Positions 7,697-8,501 of a stretch of 8,501 nt of DNA are shown here, piece after piece. The stretch spans positions 1-8,501 of the forward strand of contig JAGVLI010000403.1 in assembly GCA_020054355.1 (NCBI GenBank), written 5' to 3'. The translations under genes were made by a program, and so were the position numbers. The stretch is from Planctomycetales bacterium (lineage in GTDB: Bacteria > Planctomycetota > Planctomycetia > Gemmatales > Gemmataceae). Under the pieces are notes generated by a model. The model ran no database searches, was not told the origin of the DNA, and worked only from the letters and a program-made list of their open reading frames with translations. Numbering within the stretch: position 1 is the first letter of the stretch; each line of letters starts with the position of its first letter.

Positions 7697-8501
7697 ATGA
7701 CTGTGCATCGCAGGCCCGCCCTTCTGGCGCTCTTCCTGCTGCTGGGCTGCCTGGCCATGCTGTTGTTCGTTGCTTCGGCCGAGCCGCTCTGGGCGGGGCC
7801 GAAACCCGTGCCCGCGCGGACCGCACAGATCGTTTCGCCCGAACCGCCTCTGCCGGCGGCTCCAGGAAACATCATGGCGCCGCCCGGTTCGCCATGCCCG
7901 GTCGATCCGCCGATTCCAGTCGTCGGGCTGCGGGTCCGGGTGCCTGCCAGTGTTGGCCCGAACCAGGAGATCGAATACCGCATCGTCGTGGAAAACAGCG
8001 GGCAGGCCGACGCCCATCACGTGACCATACGCAATCCCGTGCCCAACAATGCCCGCTTCGTCCGCGCCCAGCCCGAGCCGAGCGTCCAGGGAGCGGAACT
8101 AGCCTGGAACCTCGGCACGCTCTCGGCCTGTGCCAGCCGGGAAATCGTCCTGGTGCTGGCCGCCACCGGCGCGGGCGACGTGCAGAACTGCGCCCGCGTG
8201 CAGTTCGAGCACGGCCAATGCACCTTGACGCGCATCATCCGGCCGCGCCTGGCCGTGCGGATTTGCGGCCCCACCCAAGCCGCGTTGAACGAAGTCCTGA
8301 CCTATCAGATTGCCGTCTCCAATCGTGGAGAAGTCGAAGCGACCGGCGTCGGCCTGATCGAGAAGCTGCCGGACGGCTTGGAGCACGCCAGCGGCAAGAA
8401 CACCCTGGCCTGGGATCTCGGCACCCTGGCGCCGGGCCAGTGCCGCACGGTCGAGTATCAGGTGACCGCGCGCAAGCCCGGACGCTACTGCATGCGGGTG
8501 G
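7697..8501 (+). CDS. Secreted DUF11/OmcB-like repeat protein (C-terminus outside window)
   Basis: The frame runs from ATG 7697 to the window edge, giving 268 residues. GAGG (7687-7690) lies 6 bases before the ATG. Residues 1-28 are a signal peptide: HRR, then a long hydrophobic core, then ASA before EP. LLGC at 15-18 loosely resembles a lipobox, but the hydrophobic core continues past the cysteine, so I favour ordinary signal peptidase I cleavage. Residues 33-75 are a Pro-rich linker. Two DUF11-type beta-sandwich repeats follow, at about 76-180 and 185-268. Each has EIEYRIVVENSG or LTYQIAVSNRG (nascent strand pair), then P-P-x-x-A-x-F or LPDGLEHASG, then W-x-LGTL (WNLGTLSACAS, WDLGTLAPGQC). 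Cysteines at matching positions (144 and 249, 165, 175, 190, 265) suggest disulfides, as in OmcB-like envelope proteins. It probably acts in the cell envelope or outside the cell. Its full length and repeat number lie outside the window. Confidence 0.87.
   Translation, partial: MTVHRRPALLALFLLLGCLAMLLFVASAEPLWAGPKPVPARTAQIVSPEPPLPAAPGNIMAPPGSPCPVDPPIPVVGLRVRVPASVGPNQEIEYRIVVENSGQADAHHVTIRNPVPNNARFVRAQPEPSVQGAELAWNLGTLSACASREIVLVLAATGAGDVQNCARVQFEHGQCTLTRIIRPRLAVRICGPTQAALNEVLTYQIAVSNRGEVEATGVGLIEKLPDGLEHASGKNTLAWDLGTLAPGQCRTVEYQVTARKPGRYCMRV

Noticed and set aside
7485..7700. A 71-codon frame ending in an ATGA overlap with the DUF11 gene
   Set aside because: Low-complexity composition, no ribosome binding site; the ATGA overlap looks accidental.

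Overview
The window looks like chromosomal DNA of a planctomycete, probably of the Gemmata group. I infer this from the high G+C with strongly GC-ending codons, a DnaK with an extra segment in its nucleotide-binding domain, a small basic protein resembling a planctomycete-restricted family, a secreted DUF11-repeat protein, and a hairpin repeat containing the GCTGACGCCCGC core that I associate with planctomycete intergenic DNA. No database search was possible, so family names rest on motifs and memory.

Left part (1-3468, minus strand): a three-gene efflux operon of MacA/MacB type. It is read from a good sigma70-like promoter (3440-3468) through a periplasmic adaptor (1741-3297), an ABC ATPase (942 to about 1652) and an FtsX-type permease (939 to beyond base 1). 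The two upstream genes have defective or unusual 5' ends. The adaptor has a well-formed signal peptide, but an in-frame TGA at codon 7 separates it from its ATG. The ATPase has no ATG, GTG or TTG upstream of its Walker A motif, and a 27-bp-arm palindromic repeat sits exactly where its start should be. The adaptor also carries 13 cysteines, all in an N-terminal extension of about 108 residues.

Middle part (3531-6673, plus strand): a UPF0173-type metal-dependent hydrolase, then a 394-base stretch of lower G+C with no convincing gene, then dnaK (654 aa) without grpE, dnaJ, hrcA or a CIRCE element nearby. dnaK is followed by a perfect 36-bp inverted repeat with a 7-base loop. Its arms are built from degenerate 7-base units, and it lies between dnaK and a convergent gene, so it may terminate transcription from both sides.

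Right part (6696-8501): a 58-aa very basic protein on the minus strand. Divergent from it is a 158-aa protein with one N-terminal membrane anchor, unrecognised. Last comes the start of a secreted protein with at least two DUF11/OmcB-like repeats, cut by the window edge.

I see no tRNA, rRNA, CRISPR array, transposase or integrase. I found no clearly new multi-gene system. The most unusual material is the condition of the efflux operon and the two large inverted repeats.
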